Positions 1 to 6,816 of a stretch of 13,398 nucleotides of DNA are shown in pieces. The stretch lies in NCBI GenBank assembly GCA_003132605.1, contig PKYJ01000165.1, positions 1 to 13,398 on the forward strand. The letters run 5' to 3'. Position 1 is the stretch's first letter. Every line of letters starts with the position of its first letter. The notes under the pieces are model-generated. The model was not told where the DNA came from. It did no database searches and saw nothing but the letters and a program-made list of their open reading frames with translations. Both the position numbers and the translations under genes were made by a program. This DNA is from Peptococcaceae bacterium (GTDB lineage: Bacteria; Bacillota; DSM-12270; Thermacetogeniales; Thermacetogeniaceae).

Positions 1-307
1 GGTCTAGACCCGCCGCCCCTCTGAGAGTGTTGCGGCAGATGTCCATACCCATGTACAGCAACGCCAGCCCGCCGCCGATGCTGATCACCACTGAGATCCA
101 CTGCAGGTGCAACAAGCTGTTCAGTCCCAGGGCAAACAGCACCAACAGGGGGATTTCGGCCAGACCATGGCCGGCGCTGATCAGCAGCCCGGACTGCCAA
201 CCTTGCTGCAGGCTTTCCTTGATGGTCACCGTCAGCAACGGTCCAGGCATCAGGGCGCCCGACAGGGCGACCACGTAGGCAGTCGTAAAGATGAACAGGA
301 GACTCAC
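1..307 (-). CDS. LysE/RhtB-family exporter, N-terminal part (runs off window edge)
   Basis: The first 102 residues of a membrane protein are visible; the rest lies beyond position 1. Translation begins at a GTG (305-307) preceded by GGAGAGGGGAAG, a good ribosome site. It opens MSLLFIFTTAYVVALSGAL and contains MPGPLLTVTI (residues 20-29), then GWQSGLLISAGHGLAEIPLL (about 36-55) and a third hydrophobic stretch at about 70-90. A first helix ending in a PGP motif, followed by a Gly-rich second helix, is the hallmark of LysE/RhtB amino-acid and small-metabolite exporters at the cytoplasmic membrane. Substrate cannot be told from this part. It lies 101 bp downstream of the antiporter gene on the same strand, so co-transcription is possible. 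Family assignment is fairly firm; the protein is about half visible if it has the usual length of roughly 200 residues. Confidence 0.8.
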   Translation of the reverse strand, partial: MSLLFIFTTAYVVALSGALMPGPLLTVTIKESLQQGWQSGLLISAGHGLAEIPLLVLFALGLNSLLHLQWISVVISIGGGLALLYMGMDICRNTLRGAAGLD

Positions 308-408
308 GGCTTCCCCTCTCCACTCGAAGGTATCCTCATAAAAGTTACCACCGATCGGACGGCCAGTAAAGGGTTGTCATCTGTGGATAAAGATCAGGGA
401 GAGCCTCT

Positions 409-1419
409 TCAATGAAACGCCGTTACTATCGGTTGCAGCAGGGTTGTCCCAAGAAAAATCAGGTAGAAGAGCCCTCCCATCAGGAGAATGAAAGCATTCA
501 GGTTCTTTCCAAGCTTCAGGCTGAGATACACCAATCCGGTAGAGGTAAAAGTCAACAGGATCGGCGTCAGCGAGCCGGGCACGAAATGCCAGTTGCCGGT
601 TATAATACCGATACTGGGCAGGATAGCACTCTGAAAGACCATCGCTCCGGTGATATTGCCGATCGCCAGGGTGTCCTTGTGCCGCCTGAGCCAGATAATA
701 CTGTTGAACTTCTCAGGCAGTTCTGTGGCTATAGGGGCGACGATCAGAGACAGGAAAAAGATGGGAATACCCAGCAACAGGGCGATGGCGGTGACCTGGT
801 GAATGAACAGCTCCGCCCCGCCGATCAGCAGACCGACTGCAAACACAACTTGAAGAAGGATCATGAGGATGCGCGGCCTGTTTTTCCCGGCGCTGAAGAA
901 CAGCGGGCGGAGATCCGGTGTCTGGCCATGAGCCGATGTCCTCCTGAGGGTTAAAAATACATAGAATAAGTAACTGCCCAGCAGCATCCCCATCAGATAG
1001 GCCTTCCACCGGTCGGGGGCGAAGGCGGCGCAGAGGCCAATGCTGTAACCGAAGAAAAAGAACAGCAAATCCCGCTGGATGATCCCCGGGTTGATTTCCA
1101 GGCGGGGGAAGCTTGACCGCTTTCGGGCATCCAGCACCACCACCAGGCCGCTGATAAAAAAGGCGAGGGTGCTGAGCATGAAGGGAGCGCCGATGATCGC
1201 TCCGATGCCAATCTGCTGTTGATCCACGCCTTTGCCGGTGATAAAGGCGATCAATGGGATCAGGGACTCGGGCAGGGCAGTACCCACCGCCGCCAGAATG
1301 CTGCCGACGGCGCCTTCTGCCAGGTGGAGGCGCAGCCCCAGCCATTCCACACTGTTGGTAAAGATCTCCGCTGCCGCCAGAATGATTCCCAGACTCACAA
1401 ACAGCAGGACAAAGTCCAT
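409..1419 (-). CDS. Sodium/calcium antiporter family (CaCA) membrane protein
   Basis: A 336-residue integral membrane protein with the internal duplication of the CaCA cation antiporter superfamily. The first alpha repeat holds GTALPES (residues 46-52) and GAIIGAP (73-79). The second holds APIATELPEK (228-237) and GNITGA (254-259). Hydrophobic helices fill most of both halves and are separated by a polar loop at about 160-182 (LRRTSAHGQTPDLRP). In this superfamily the two GxxLPE glutamates, E51 and E233/E236 here, line the ion site and exchange Na+ or H+ for Ca2+ or another cation. The first repeat lacks the usual Asn of GNxxGS (Ala74 here), so the ion specificity may differ. The ATG start has AAGGAG nine bases upstream. 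The gene lies 110 bp downstream of the PHP phosphatase and upstream of the LysE gene, on the same strand. The transported ion is not known. Confidence 0.85.
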   Translation of the reverse strand: MDFVLLFVSLGIILAAAEIFTNSVEWLGLRLHLAEGAVGSILAAVGTALPESLIPLIAFITGKGVDQQQIGIGAIIGAPFMLSTLAFFISGLVVVLDARKRSSFPRLEINPGIIQRDLLFFFFGYSIGLCAAFAPDRWKAYLMGMLLGSYLFYVFLTLRRTSAHGQTPDLRPLFFSAGKNRPRILMILLQVVFAVGLLIGGAELFIHQVTAIALLLGIPIFFLSLIVAPIATELPEKFNSIIWLRRHKDTLAIGNITGAMVFQSAILPSIGIITGNWHFVPGSLTPILLTFTSTGLVYLSLKLGKNLNAFILLMGGLFYLIFLGTTLLQPIVTAFH

Positions 1420-1529
1420 CTATGTCGGCTCCTTAATTTCTGTGAGATGGGCGAGGCTAGCAGGCTGCAGGATCCCGCTGCGGATTTGCAGCCCCGGCCA
1501 GTCACCGAACAGTAGTAGGATGGCAGACA

Positions 1530-2291
1530 TCAGAGAGGCTGCATGATCCTCTGGCGCCTTGAAAAAGTCGATAGCCTGCGGTACCCGATCCGGTATAAAA
1601 GCTGGCGCGCCGCGGCGAGGTCTCTTCCGGTCTCTTCGGCTTCATGCGCATCTGAGCCGAGGGTTACCGGGATATCGAGTTCGTAGCATTTCTGCAATAG
1701 TTCCGCAGCCGGGTAAATCTCCGCGCAGGGCTTATATCCGCCCCTGGTATTGACCTCGACCGTCAATCCGGCTTTCTTGATCGCCTGCAGGGCGGGAACG
1801 GCCAGGGGCAAAACAGGCCCCGTCGGCCGATAGCCGAAGACCTTGATCAGGTCGAAGTGACCGACGATGTCAAACAGGCCGGACCGGGCGAGATCCTCTA
1901 CTAAACTAAAATATGTTCGGTAAAGCTTGTTTATATCCCACTGAGAATAAACCGCCTGATAATCCGGATGATCAAACATCCAGTCACCGATCTCGTGCAC
2001 CGACCCGATCAGGTAATCAAAGGGAAGGCGTCCGGATATGGAGGCGATCTTCTGCTCCCTGTCGGGCCTGAAGTCAAACTCCATGCCGTTTTTCACTTTC
2101 AGGGCCGGAAACCGCCTCGCCACAGCAGCCACCAGTTGAAAGTCGATGTCCTGGCAGTATGTATCATGGTCCGACAGGCCAACCTCTTCGATCCGCTGCT
2201 CCTGGGCCGCGGCCAGGTATTGCTCCAGCAACTCCTCTGTATAGCGTCCCCCTCTGTGCCCCAGGGGATGGGTATGATAGTCGACCAGCAT
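1530..2291 (-). CDS. PHP-domain phosphatase, histidinol-phosphatase (HisJ/HisK) family
   Basis: A 253-residue cytoplasmic metal-dependent phosphoesterase of the PHP superfamily. Visible metal-site motifs are DYHTHP at residues 4-9 (H6, H8), SDHD 40-43, GMEFDF 69-74 (E71), GSVHEI 96-101 (H99), GHFDLIK 144-150 (H145) and GSDAHEAEETG 212-222 (D214, H216). This full set matches the HisJ/HisK family, whose best known member dephosphorylates L-histidinol phosphate in histidine synthesis. No other his gene is in the window, and related PHP proteins act on other phosphate esters, so the substrate is uncertain. The ATG start is chosen because the metal motif normally begins within the first ten residues; AGAGGA lies some 12 bases upstream. 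A TTG 16 codons upstream is less likely. A consensus promoter is seen at 2337-2365. Confidence 0.85.
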   Translation of the reverse strand: MLVDYHTHPLGHRGGRYTEELLEQYLAAAQEQRIEEVGLSDHDTYCQDIDFQLVAAVARRFPALKVKNGMEFDFRPDREQKIASISGRLPFDYLIGSVHEIGDWMFDHPDYQAVYSQWDINKLYRTYFSLVEDLARSGLFDIVGHFDLIKVFGYRPTGPVLPLAVPALQAIKKAGLTVEVNTRGGYKPCAEIYPAAELLQKCYELDIPVTLGSDAHEAEETGRDLAAARQLLYRIGYRRLSTFSRRQRIMQPL

Positions 2292-2336
2292 GGCTTTCCC
2301 GATTTCCTCTCTCGCCTGATTCCCTTTCTCCGCCCA

Positions 2337-2365
2337 ATTAAAACACTCTTGGGGTGTGCTTTCAA
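2337..2365 (-). promoter_or_regulatory. Probable sigma-A-type promoter for the PHP phosphatase gene
   Basis: On the minus strand, TTGAAA (2365-2360), a 17-base spacer and TTTAAT (2342-2337) give a close match to the vegetative -35/-10 pattern. Transcription would start near 2330, about 40 bases before the ATG. No operator could be recognised. Seen by eye only. Confidence 0.5.
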
Positions 2366-2386
2366 TACCCGAGAGGAAAAGCTTTC

Positions 2387-2415
2387 TTGTCTACCAACTG
2401 TAAACATAATACAAT
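2387..2415 (+). promoter_or_regulatory. Probable sigma-A-type promoter for the DUF1015 gene
   Basis: TTGTCT (2387-2392), a 17-base spacer and TACAAT (2410-2415) form a plausible vegetative promoter. It lies back to back with the promoter of the divergent phosphatase gene, 21 bp apart between the -35 boxes. The start would be near 2422, leaving a leader of about 105 bases before the proposed TTG start. I could not fold that leader into a known riboswitch. Confidence 0.5.
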
Positions 2416-2527
2416 AAAGTGAGCCACAGTCCGACATCGGTTGAAGGAAATCCAGATCCTCCAGTGCTGGCAACCTGGGTGCCGGTATGGAGACAGGCAG
2501 TATAAAGAACTGGGAGAGGTGAAAGTT

Positions 2528-3256
2528 TTGGCAGAAGTCATTCCGTTTCATGGCATCAGGTACAACACAGGCAAGACACCGGACATGACAGCAGTGGTGA
2601 CGCCACCGTACGATGTGATCGACGCCGCAGCGCAGCAAAAATATTACGAGCGGCATCCCTGCAACGTGATCCGCCTGGAGTACGGTCAACAATACCCCGC
2701 CGACGATGACGCCGCCAATCGCTATACCCGCGCTGCAGATGATTACCGGGACTGGTTACAGTCCGGCGTACTGATCCGGGAGCCGGAGGCGGCAATCTAC
2801 CTGCAGGAGCAGTCATTTCAGGTCAATGGAGGCTGGTTTCACAGGACCGGCTTTTTTGCCCGGGTGGCTCTCGAGGAATACGCCACTGGCAAGATCCGGC
2901 CCCATGAAGAGACCCTGTCCAAGCCCAAGGCGGACCGGCTGGCCCTGTTGGCGGCCTGCCAGGCCAACTTCAGCCCGGTCTTTTCCTACTACGAGGATAC
3001 CGGTCTGGCTCTGGAGAGTGATTTCGACAGGATCAAAAAGGCGCCGCCGCAGTTGGACCTTGTTGATGACTCTGGAGTCATCAACAAGGTCTGGGTGATC
3101 ACCGACCCCGCCGTGCATCAGAAGGTGGCCGCCACCCTCAAGCCGCGCCCCCTCTACATCGCGGACGGCCACCACCGCTACGAGACCGCCCTTAACTATT
3201 ACCGCTCAGAAAAAGATCACTGTCCGGGGGCAGCGTTCATTATGATGTACCTGTGA
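2528..3256 (+). CDS. DUF1015 family protein, N-terminal fragment (gene split by a frameshift)
   Basis: The first 242 residues of a DUF1015 protein, a cytoplasmic family of about 410-440 residues whose biochemical role I cannot state. Visible family features are the start AEVIPFHGIRYN, TPPYDVID, the RPHEETLSKPKADR segment and YIADGHHRYETALNYY near the end. I place the start at TTG 2528: GAGGTG lies six bases upstream and the family normally begins with M-A-E. The same frame stays open back to an ATG at 2441, and GTG 2519 is also possible. The reading frame ends early at TGA 3254-3256, right after AFIMMYL, where the family continues directly into VNxxDPGLVILPTHR. That continuation is present in the -1 frame, so this is half of one gene. 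A 17-bp perfect inverted repeat lies inside it at 3056-3091. Confidence 0.75.
   Translation: MAEVIPFHGIRYNTGKTPDMTAVVTPPYDVIDAAAQQKYYERHPCNVIRLEYGQQYPADDDAANRYTRAADDYRDWLQSGVLIREPEAAIYLQEQSFQVNGGWFHRTGFFARVALEEYATGKIRPHEETLSKPKADRLALLAACQANFSPVFSYYEDTGLALESDFDRIKKAPPQLDLVDDSGVINKVWVITDPAVHQKVAATLKPRPLYIADGHHRYETALNYYRSEKDHCPGAAFIMMYL
3056..3091. repeat. 17-bp perfect inverted repeat with 2-base loop inside the DUF1015 gene
   Basis: The left arm GACCTTGTTGATGACTC (3056-3072) is the exact reverse complement of GAGTCATCAACAAGGTC (3075-3091), with only TG between. There is no T-run after it, so it is not a typical terminator. It encodes LDLVDDSGVINKVW, which fits the family at this place, so it is not an obvious insertion. 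Its function is unknown. Confidence 0.9.
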
Positions 3257-3828
3257 ACACCACCGACCCGGGCCTGGTCATCCTGCCCACCCACCGGATC
3301 GTGCGCAGCCTCCCGGCCCTGGACCTGGCTCTCCTCAAGGAGCGGCTTCAAGATGACTTTGCAGTGGAAAAGACATCCCTGACCGACGCCGGTCAGGCGC
3401 CGAAACTACTTGATGTCCGCCGGCAGCCGGACCACCCGGTCCTGATGATGGTCACCCCGGAACCGGCAGCCTACCTGTTGACTCTGCAGGACCGCGCCCG
3501 GGTCAGGCAGCTTGTCCCCCAAAAATCCGAGGCCTGGTGCAGCCTGGACGTGGCAGTACTGCACGTCCTGATCCTGGACAGGCTGCTCGGGCTGGAACAG
3601 GAGGCGCTATCGCAGCAGGAGAACCTGACCTACACCAGGGATGAAGCGGAGGCGCTCCAGGCGGCTGCCAGCGGTGAGGCTCAGTTGTCTTTTATCCTGA
3701 ACCCGACGCGGATTGAACAGGTGACTGCAGTCGCCGCCGCGGGCGATAAGATGCCCCAGAAGTCTACCTACTTCTACCCGAAGGTCCTCACCGGGCTGGT
3801 CATCAACGATCTGACATCTGAGAGGTGA
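3253..3828 (+). CDS. DUF1015 family protein, C-terminal fragment (gene split by a frameshift)
   Basis: The last 191 residues of the same DUF1015 protein, in the -1 frame relative to the first part. It can be read from a GTG at 3253 that overlaps the TGA of the first part (GTGA, 3253-3256), but no ribosome site is evident before that GTG. It begins NTTDPGLVILPTHRIVR, the segment that follows MMYLV in intact family members, and ends with DKMPQKSTYFYPKVLTGLVIN, the usual family C-terminus. Adding one G at 3252/3253 (CTG GTG AAC for CTGTGAAC) restores a protein of about 434 residues, the normal length. So this is either a real one-base deletion, a sequencing error, or a gene now translated as two coupled parts. 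No classic slippery heptamer is present. The 3' end overlaps mobB by 26 bases, tail to tail. Confidence 0.75.
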   Translation: MNTTDPGLVILPTHRIVRSLPALDLALLKERLQDDFAVEKTSLTDAGQAPKLLDVRRQPDHPVLMMVTPEPAAYLLTLQDRARVRQLVPQKSEAWCSLDVAVLHVLILDRLLGLEQEALSQQENLTYTRDEAEALQAAASGEAQLSFILNPTRIEQVTAVAAAGDKMPQKSTYFYPKVLTGLVINDLTSER

Positions 3829-4330
3829 GAGGTGAAAGACCACTATTCTGTAGGAAGCGGCTCTCGATAAAGTCTGATAACGGCTCGATCTTGTCCGGAC
3901 GGAAAACAGGTACATCGTTCCCAACCGGCATATCGCTGACTACCGCCGCCAAGTCGCTGCCCAGGGACAGCCTTCTTTCCGAGAACCCCTGCCTCAAAAC
4001 TTCGATTTTCGGCCCCGGTTGTGACTTGAAGCCTTCGGCCAGGATCAGGTCGACATCCTCGATCATGCCAGCCAACTCGGCCAGGGTCGGTTCTGCATCA
4101 TGGCGGGTATGCACCGTCAGGGATTCCGGGCCGACCACCACCACCCGGTTAGCCCCAGCCTGAAAGAACTGCCAGGAATCCTTCCCCCTGTTGTCGATCT
4201 CGTAACCGTGAGCGGCATGCTTGACTGCAGCCACGCGGTAGCCCCTGGCCGCCAGGCTGTTGATTATCCCGGCGATCAGCGTTGTCTTTCCCGTATTCGC
4301 ATGCCCCACCACAGAAACCACTGCGGCCAT
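3803..4330 (-). CDS. mobB: Molybdopterin-guanine dinucleotide biosynthesis protein B (MobB)
   Basis: A 175-residue cytoplasmic P-loop GTPase of the MobB family, which assists MobA in attaching GMP to molybdopterin for molybdo- or tungstoenzymes. The Walker A motif GHANTGKT is at residues 9-16. It is followed by the family segment VKHAAHGYEIDNRGKDS (36-52), with WQFFQAGA after it, and by ILAEGFK (96-102), the Walker B-like region that in MobB reads AEGxK. The ATG at 4330 is chosen because AAGGAAGGAAG lies just upstream and the protein then starts MAAVVSVVGH as usual; the frame stays open upstream to 4372. There is no mobA, moe gene or molybdoenzyme in the window, so it is an orphan here. The last 26 bases overlap the end of the DUF1015 gene on the other strand. 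Confidence 0.9.
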   Translation of the reverse strand: MAAVVSVVGHANTGKTTLIAGIINSLAARGYRVAAVKHAAHGYEIDNRGKDSWQFFQAGANRVVVVGPESLTVHTRHDAEPTLAELAGMIEDVDLILAEGFKSQPGPKIEVLRQGFSERRLSLGSDLAAVVSDMPVGNDVPVFRPDKIEPLSDFIESRFLQNSGLSPLTSQMSDR

Positions 4331-4402
4331 ACGTCTTCCTTCCTTCATAGTGACGCTTTTGCGGGCGTTCATCTAAAAAGATGTGCAATACCATCAAACC
4401 GG

Positions 4403-4441
4403 TTGCAACTTATATTTTAGCATTATAGTTATATTATACAT
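4403..4441. promoter_or_regulatory. AT-rich divergent promoter region between mobB and the stress gene
   Basis: This is the AT-rich core of the 262-bp gap between mobB and the stress-protein gene. On the minus strand it holds two perfect TATAAT boxes (4438-4433 and 4427-4422), but neither has a good -35 at normal spacing. On the plus strand TTGCAA (4403-4408) lies 15 bases before TATAGT (4424-4429). Which of these are used cannot be said. I see no clear gene in the gap. Confidence 0.35.
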
Positions 4442-4592
4442 AGGACACAGCAACGCTGAAGGGGATGGCGCGCGGTGACCAAAAAAAAGGGAATAAGCCG
4501 GATAGGGCAATTACCCTCATCGCCAGGGTCTTACATAAATGCACCCGGCACTGCAAATAATAAAGATAAACTAAGAACCGGGAGGTATCACT

Positions 4593-5072
4593 ATGGCATC
4601 AGTTGCTCTTGGCATATTCGAAAGCCGCGACCAGGCCGAGAGGTCGGTGCAGGAACTGCACAACAAGGGGTTCGACCGGGAGATCTCCGTAATCGCCCAC
4701 GATGACAACAAGGGTCAATCATCCGGGCTCAGCATGAAGAAAGATACGGATTCCACCATGGACGGGATCACCGCCGGGGGTGTGCTGGGAGGCGTGGCCG
4801 GCCTGGCGGTCGGAGCAGGCGCCCTGTTCATCCCCGGCATTGGCCCCCTGATCGCCGCAGGGCCGATCGCCGGACTGTTGTCCGGCGCTGTCACCGGTGG
4901 CATCGCCGGAGGCCTGATTGACTGGGGCATCCCCGCCGAGGAGAGCCATCACTACGAGGAGGACGTCAAGCAGGGCAAGACCCTGGTAGCCGTTCACAGT
5001 AGCGGCCCCAAGCTCGATGACGCGGCCCACATTCTTCGCCAGCACGGCGCCCACGACGTCAAGACATACTAA
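4593..5072 (+). CDS. General stress protein (YflT/GSP17M-like) with glycine-zipper membrane segment
   Basis: A 159-residue protein. The N-terminal part, ASVALGIFESRDQAERSVQEL to about residue 37, is the short alpha-beta domain of the Bacillus YflT/17M general stress family. Residues about 57-113 are a Gly/Ala-rich hydrophobic hairpin with repeated GG and GxxxG spacings (ITAGGVLGGVAGLAVGAGAL, then GAVTGGIAGGLIDWGIP), as in glycine-zipper proteins that sit in or on membranes. The C-terminal part (EESHHYEEDVKQGKTLVAVH, then AAHILRQHGAHDV) is a second small domain that ends such proteins. GGGAGG lies eight bases before the ATG. It stands alone, with a perfect terminator 27 bases after the stop. 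A role in stress resistance is inferred from family only; no SigB-type promoter was recognised. Confidence 0.75.
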   Translation: MASVALGIFESRDQAERSVQELHNKGFDREISVIAHDDNKGQSSGLSMKKDTDSTMDGITAGGVLGGVAGLAVGAGALFIPGIGPLIAAGPIAGLLSGAVTGGIAGGLIDWGIPAEESHHYEEDVKQGKTLVAVHSSGPKLDDAAHILRQHGAHDVKTY

Positions 5073-5099
5073 AACCCCTTCAAAAATCTCATATAAGCA

Positions 5100-5131
5100 A
5101 AAAAGCCAGGGCTACGTAGCCCTGGCTTTTT
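5100..5131. terminator. Bidirectional intrinsic terminator
   Basis: A perfect 32-base palindrome made of the stem AGCCAGGGCTAC / GTAGCCCTGGCT flanked by an A-run on the left (5099-5104) and a T-run on the right (5127-5131). Read on either strand it gives a GC-rich hairpin followed by U residues. It lies 27 bases after the stress gene and 137 bases after the end of the glutamate synthase gene, and so can end transcripts arriving from both sides. Confidence 0.92.
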
Positions 5132-5268
5132 AATCTTTAAATTTCTCTAATTGCATCTGCTACACAGCCACCGGCAGTCACAGTACCCACTTAGCTCTGT
5201 AGTCAGATCTTGGATGTCTGAATGATATCTGCTTTTTCCTGCTTCTGCCTTTCTGCTTCTGATCTCCG

Positions 5269-6816
5269 TTAACGGCCGCAGGGTTTGATACCCAGCACGT
5301 CCAGCTCCACCTGGTTGAGGCCGACACCCCTCAGGCGCTCCCGGCTGCCCCGCAGGCTCTCGATGGCATTCACCCCGAGGGCGCCCAGAAAGTCCTTCAG
5401 TTCCAACGACCAGCCGCGTAACAGGTTGACCAGCCGTTCGGTAGCCTCTTCCGTCTCCAGGCGCCGGGTAAGCTCCGGGCGCTGGGTGGCGATTCCCCAG
5501 GAGCAGTTGCCGGTATTGCACTTCTGGCACAGGTGACAACCCATGGCCAGCAGGGCTGCCGTGCCGATGGCGACCACATCCGCTCCCAGGGCGATGGCCT
5601 TGGCCACATCGCCACTGTTCCTGATGCCTCCGGCCGCTACCAGGGTCACCTGGTTGCGGATACCCTCCAGGCGCAGCCGGTCATCCACGGCAGCAATCGC
5701 CATCTCAATGGGGATGCCGATGTTGTCGCGGATCATGGTGGGAGCTGCTCCCGTGCCACCACGGAAGCCGTCTATATACACGAAGTCCGCCCCGGCCCTG
5801 GCGATACCGCTGGCGATGGCTGCCACGTTGTGCACGGCGGCAATCTTCACCCCGACCGGCTTGGAATAACGGGTAGCCTCTTTTAAAGCGTAGATCAGTT
5901 GCGACAGATCCTCGATGGAGTAGATGTCATGATGCGGCGCCGGCGAGAGGGCGTCACTGCCCTCGGGGATCATCCTGGTCTGGGAGACCTCCTGGCTGAC
6001 CTTCTCACCCGGGAGGTGCCCACCGATACCCGGCTTCGCCCCCTGCCCGATCTTGATCTCCACCGCCGCCCCCCGGTCCAGGTACTCCTGGTCGACCCCG
6101 AAGCGCCCGGATGCCACCTGGACGATGATCCGGTCGCTGTAAGGATAAAGCTCTTTATGCAGGCCGCCCTCCCCGGTGTTCATGAGCGAGCCGGCGAGAG
6201 AGGCCGCCCTGGCCAGCGCCTTGTGGGCCTGCAGGCTGATGGCGCCGTAGGACATGGCGGCAAAGATGATCGGGGTTTCCAGGGCCACCTGGGGGCCGAG
6301 CCTGGTGGCCAGCGTCGCGCCAAGCGGCGCCATGTCCGCGCCCGGTCCACCGGACCCGGCACCGCCGGCCCGTTCTACAAACTCCAGGGCGTTGGGCTTG
6401 CTCCCCAGGTAAGTCCGCAGCTCCATCGGTTCCCTCAGAGGGTCGATGGACGGGTTGGTCACCTGGCAGGCATCCAGGACCATGCGATCGAAGTAGCTGC
6501 CATAGGGGCGGTCGTTGCCCATGCCGGTAAACAGCATGCCGCCGGCCTCTGCCTGCTTGTAGATGGACTTGATGTCGTTGGCGGTCCAGTAATCGTTTCC
6601 TTTGAAGGCGAGCGGGTTCCGCACTACCGTGATCGCCTCTTCGGGGCAGAAGGCCACGCAGCGCTGGCAGGCCACGCACCTGGTGTTATCGGGCACCACC
6701 CGGTCCTGGAAGCTCAGCGCTCCAAAACCGCAGCCCTGCACGCACCGTTTGCAGCGCCGGCACTGCCGGTGATCTATCTTGACCAGGAAATCGGGCGATA
6801 CCAGACTCCTCATCAT
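5269..6816 (-). CDS. Glutamate synthase FMN/synthase subunit with N-terminal 2[4Fe-4S] ferredoxin domain
   Basis: A 515-residue, archaeal-type separate synthase subunit of glutamate synthase. It would turn 2-oxoglutarate plus ammonia (channelled from the glutaminase subunit) into glutamate using reduced FMN. Residues 12-63 hold two [4Fe-4S] motifs: C19, C22, C25, C29 and C47, C50, C53, C57. The (beta/alpha)8 domain follows, with the signature EIKIGQGAKPGIGGHLPGEKV, then SPAPHHDIYSIEDLSQLI, PVGVKIAAVHNV, DGFRGGTGAAP and VAAGGIRNSGDVAKAIALGA. The [3Fe-4S] cysteines are C427, C433 and C438, spaced 6 and 5 as in GltB; C430 is extra. The start overlaps the stop of the glutaminase gene (ATGA), so the two are translationally coupled. 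The ferredoxin domain is the likely electron entry, since no GltD gene is near. N-methylglutamate synthase MgsC is related, but I would not expect this ferredoxin extension on it. Confidence 0.92.
   Translation of the reverse strand: MMRSLVSPDFLVKIDHRQCRRCKRCVQGCGFGALSFQDRVVPDNTRCVACQRCVAFCPEEAITVVRNPLAFKGNDYWTANDIKSIYKQAEAGGMLFTGMGNDRPYGSYFDRMVLDACQVTNPSIDPLREPMELRTYLGSKPNALEFVERAGGAGSGGPGADMAPLGATLATRLGPQVALETPIIFAAMSYGAISLQAHKALARAASLAGSLMNTGEGGLHKELYPYSDRIIVQVASGRFGVDQEYLDRGAAVEIKIGQGAKPGIGGHLPGEKVSQEVSQTRMIPEGSDALSPAPHHDIYSIEDLSQLIYALKEATRYSKPVGVKIAAVHNVAAIASGIARAGADFVYIDGFRGGTGAAPTMIRDNIGIPIEMAIAAVDDRLRLEGIRNQVTLVAAGGIRNSGDVAKAIALGADVVAIGTAALLAMGCHLCQKCNTGNCSWGIATQRPELTRRLETEEATERLVNLLRGWSLELKDFLGALGVNAIESLRGSRERLRGVGLNQVELDVLGIKPCGR

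Noticed and set aside
713..1345. Second minus-strand open frame within the antiporter gene
   Set aside because: It is in another frame of the antiporter and is Arg/Pro/Gly-rich without hydrophobic segments.
1446..1520. GGCTGCA / TGCAGCC inverted arms between the phosphatase and antiporter genes as a terminator
   Set aside because: The arms are seven bases with a 17-base loop and no following T-run, so a terminator is not supported.
2422..2527. SAM-riboswitch-like words (GGCAACC followed by GGTGCC) in the DUF1015 leader
   Set aside because: The stretch is too short, the conserved stems of a SAM-I switch cannot be formed, and there is no terminator. The words alone are not enough.
4475..4705. 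Possible 76-residue protein upstream of the stress gene
   Set aside because: It overlaps the well-supported stress gene by over 100 bases in another frame, has no good ribosome site and resembles nothing.
5239..5261. Two copies of CTGCTTCTG after the glutamate synthase gene
   Set aside because: These are short copies 14 bases apart in simple pyrimidine-rich sequence, with nothing to tie them to a function. The rest of the 5132-5268 gap shows no gene.
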